Assembly (NCBI GenBank): GCA_002435705.1 | Contig: DIVA01000060.1 | Span: 1 to 12,915, forward strand | Reading direction: 5' to 3' | Source of the DNA: Bacteriovoracaceae bacterium UBA6144 | GTDB lineage: Bacteria > Bdellovibrionota > Bacteriovoracia > Bacteriovoracales > Bacteriovoracaceae | Length of the DNA: 12,915 nt | Shown here: positions 12,067-12,915 of the stretch, piece by piece | Position numbering within the stretch: position 1 is the first letter of the stretch | How the letters are laid out: every line of letters begins with the position of its first letter | Made by a program: the position numbers and the translations under genes | Notes under the pieces: model-generated | Told to the model about the DNA's origin: nothing | Databases searched by the model: none | What the model saw: only the letters and a program-made list of their open reading frames with translations

Positions 12067-12792
12067 TTACCATCCTGATATATCGACAGAAGCAGGATCA
12101 GGATATTTTAAATAGAATTCTGGTATCTCCCCAGTAGATATTATCTTTTGAAGTGCTTGCTCATAGAAACCAGGGTTCATACAGACCGAATCATAGAATC
12201 CGTATTGATTTTTTTTAGTCTTGTTACGACAGTTAGTTAGCACTCCTTCATGCCTTGCCTTACCTTTTACAACAAAGGCTGAATTTAAGGCTGACCCCTT
12301 AGAGTATTTAACCAAAAAATCAAAGCCTTTATCACTTGGATATCTGACATATCCATCTCTTAGGTATTGGCCATTTTCTAAAACCATTTCTCCAATCTCT
12401 AAAATTTTATTCTCATCATTGGAACTAAGTATGAGATAGACAAAATGCCAGCCGTGCTCTGTTGTTTCATTCATACATCCTCGAAGCTCACCTGTAATGC
12501 TCGGATCAATTGTTTTATATTCTTTCTGGATGAAAGAAGGTGACCACTTCAAAGGAATAACAAATGACATCACACCTAGAGAGCAGCTGATTTCACTTGG
12601 GTGTGTGACAGGACCCAACCAGTGCTCATTGAGATACTTAAAAGTCTCGGTCCTTCGTTTGATATAATTCTTGAAATCTCCCCCTCTAGTCGATACATCG
12701 CTTTGGAGTCTAGAGATTTTATTAAGGTCACCTAGCATCGAGCAGGAACAAAGAATCAAAAACGACAATGTCGCTAAAAACCGATTAATCAA
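12067..12792 (-). CDS. Putative lipoprotein (241 aa)
   Basis: The start is a TTG at 12792, supported by AAGGGAG ten bases upstream; no ATG or GTG in frame lies between it and the lipobox. The N-terminus MINRFLATLSFLILCSCS is a lipoprotein signal, with Cys17 in the lipobox-like LCSC (Cys15 is the alternative). The mature protein has a helical beginning (DLNKISRLQSDVSTRGGDFKNYIKRRTETFKYLNEHW). A mixed domain follows with five further cysteines (70, 106, 188, 204 region) that could form disulfides, and it ends in YPDPASVDISGW. The sequence HWLGPVTHPSEISCSLGVMSFVIP is distinctive, but I do not recognise a family. It is probably attached to the inner or outer membrane and is the first gene of a possible three-gene envelope operon. 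Confidence 0.8.
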   Translation of the reverse strand: MINRFLATLSFLILCSCSMLGDLNKISRLQSDVSTRGGDFKNYIKRRTETFKYLNEHWLGPVTHPSEISCSLGVMSFVIPLKWSPSFIQKEYKTIDPSITGELRGCMNETTEHGWHFVYLILSSNDENKILEIGEMVLENGQYLRDGYVRYPSDKGFDFLVKYSKGSALNSAFVVKGKARHEGVLTNCRNKTKKNQYGFYDSVCMNPGFYEQALQKIISTGEIPEFYLKYPDPASVDISGW

Positions 12793-12823
12793 TTGTAAGC
12801 CACTCCCTTAACTCACTCATCGA

Positions 12824-12829
12824 ATTATA
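12824..12829 (-). promoter_or_regulatory. Candidate -10 box for the lipoprotein gene
   Basis: The minus strand reads a perfect TATAAT, which would give a leader of about 25 bases. The -35 region is poor. The remaining sequence to the window end shows no gene. Confidence 0.4.
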
Positions 12830-12915
12830 TTCCCAACAAGTGAGCTCTATTAGTGCCCTTTTCTACAACAAACCCAACTCTTTTGATCAAGAAAAACGAA
12901 GCTATGGGTCTATAC

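Overview
The window looks like chromosomal DNA of a Gram-negative bacterium, most likely a member of the Bdellovibrionota or a related former deltaproteobacterium. This is inference from protein style: a small cNMP-binding response regulator with no DNA-binding output, a DUF507-like protein, a very glycine-rich exported protein with a conserved Cys-rich front, and many small envelope proteins. No 16S rRNA or other phylogenetic marker is present, so the placement is tentative.

Left part (1-6133): the 3' end of a small-protein gene converges across a strong shared terminator on a 702-residue secreted glycine-rich repeat protein. After a divergent intergenic region come an anchored unknown protein (+), a DUF507-like protein (-) and the lipid II flippase gene murJ (-). 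Next is a 345-base non-coding stretch with two leader hairpins, which precedes a small unknown gene (+) ended by a textbook terminator.

Housekeeping core (6134-9967): a near-consensus sigma70 promoter drives purA. It is followed by a REC-cNMP response regulator whose ribosome binding site abuts an 11-bp hairpin, and by a convergent mtaB gene. Divergent from mtaB is a two-gene tRNA cluster, tRNA-Lys(UUU) and tRNA-Glu(UUC), closed by a terminator. MtaB makes ms2t6A37, and tRNA-Lys(UUU) is its classic substrate, so enzyme and substrate genes are neighbours.

Right part (9927-12915): directly after tRNA-Glu the last 19 bases of that tRNA (CCA included) are repeated 179 bases downstream. The unit between holds one terminator and a set of nested hairpins, and a second terminator follows the second copy. 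This resembles a tiny element inserted at a tRNA 3' end. Beyond it lie three AT-rich minus-strand genes for exported proteins (a lipoprotein, a signal-peptide protein with a C-terminal membrane segment, and a MORN-like repeat protein with a coiled coil). Two of them have non-ATG starts. This is probably accessory DNA bordering the tRNA locus. The strongest candidates for something undescribed are the tRNA-Glu mini-element, the three-gene envelope cluster, and the hairpin leader at 5607-5702.
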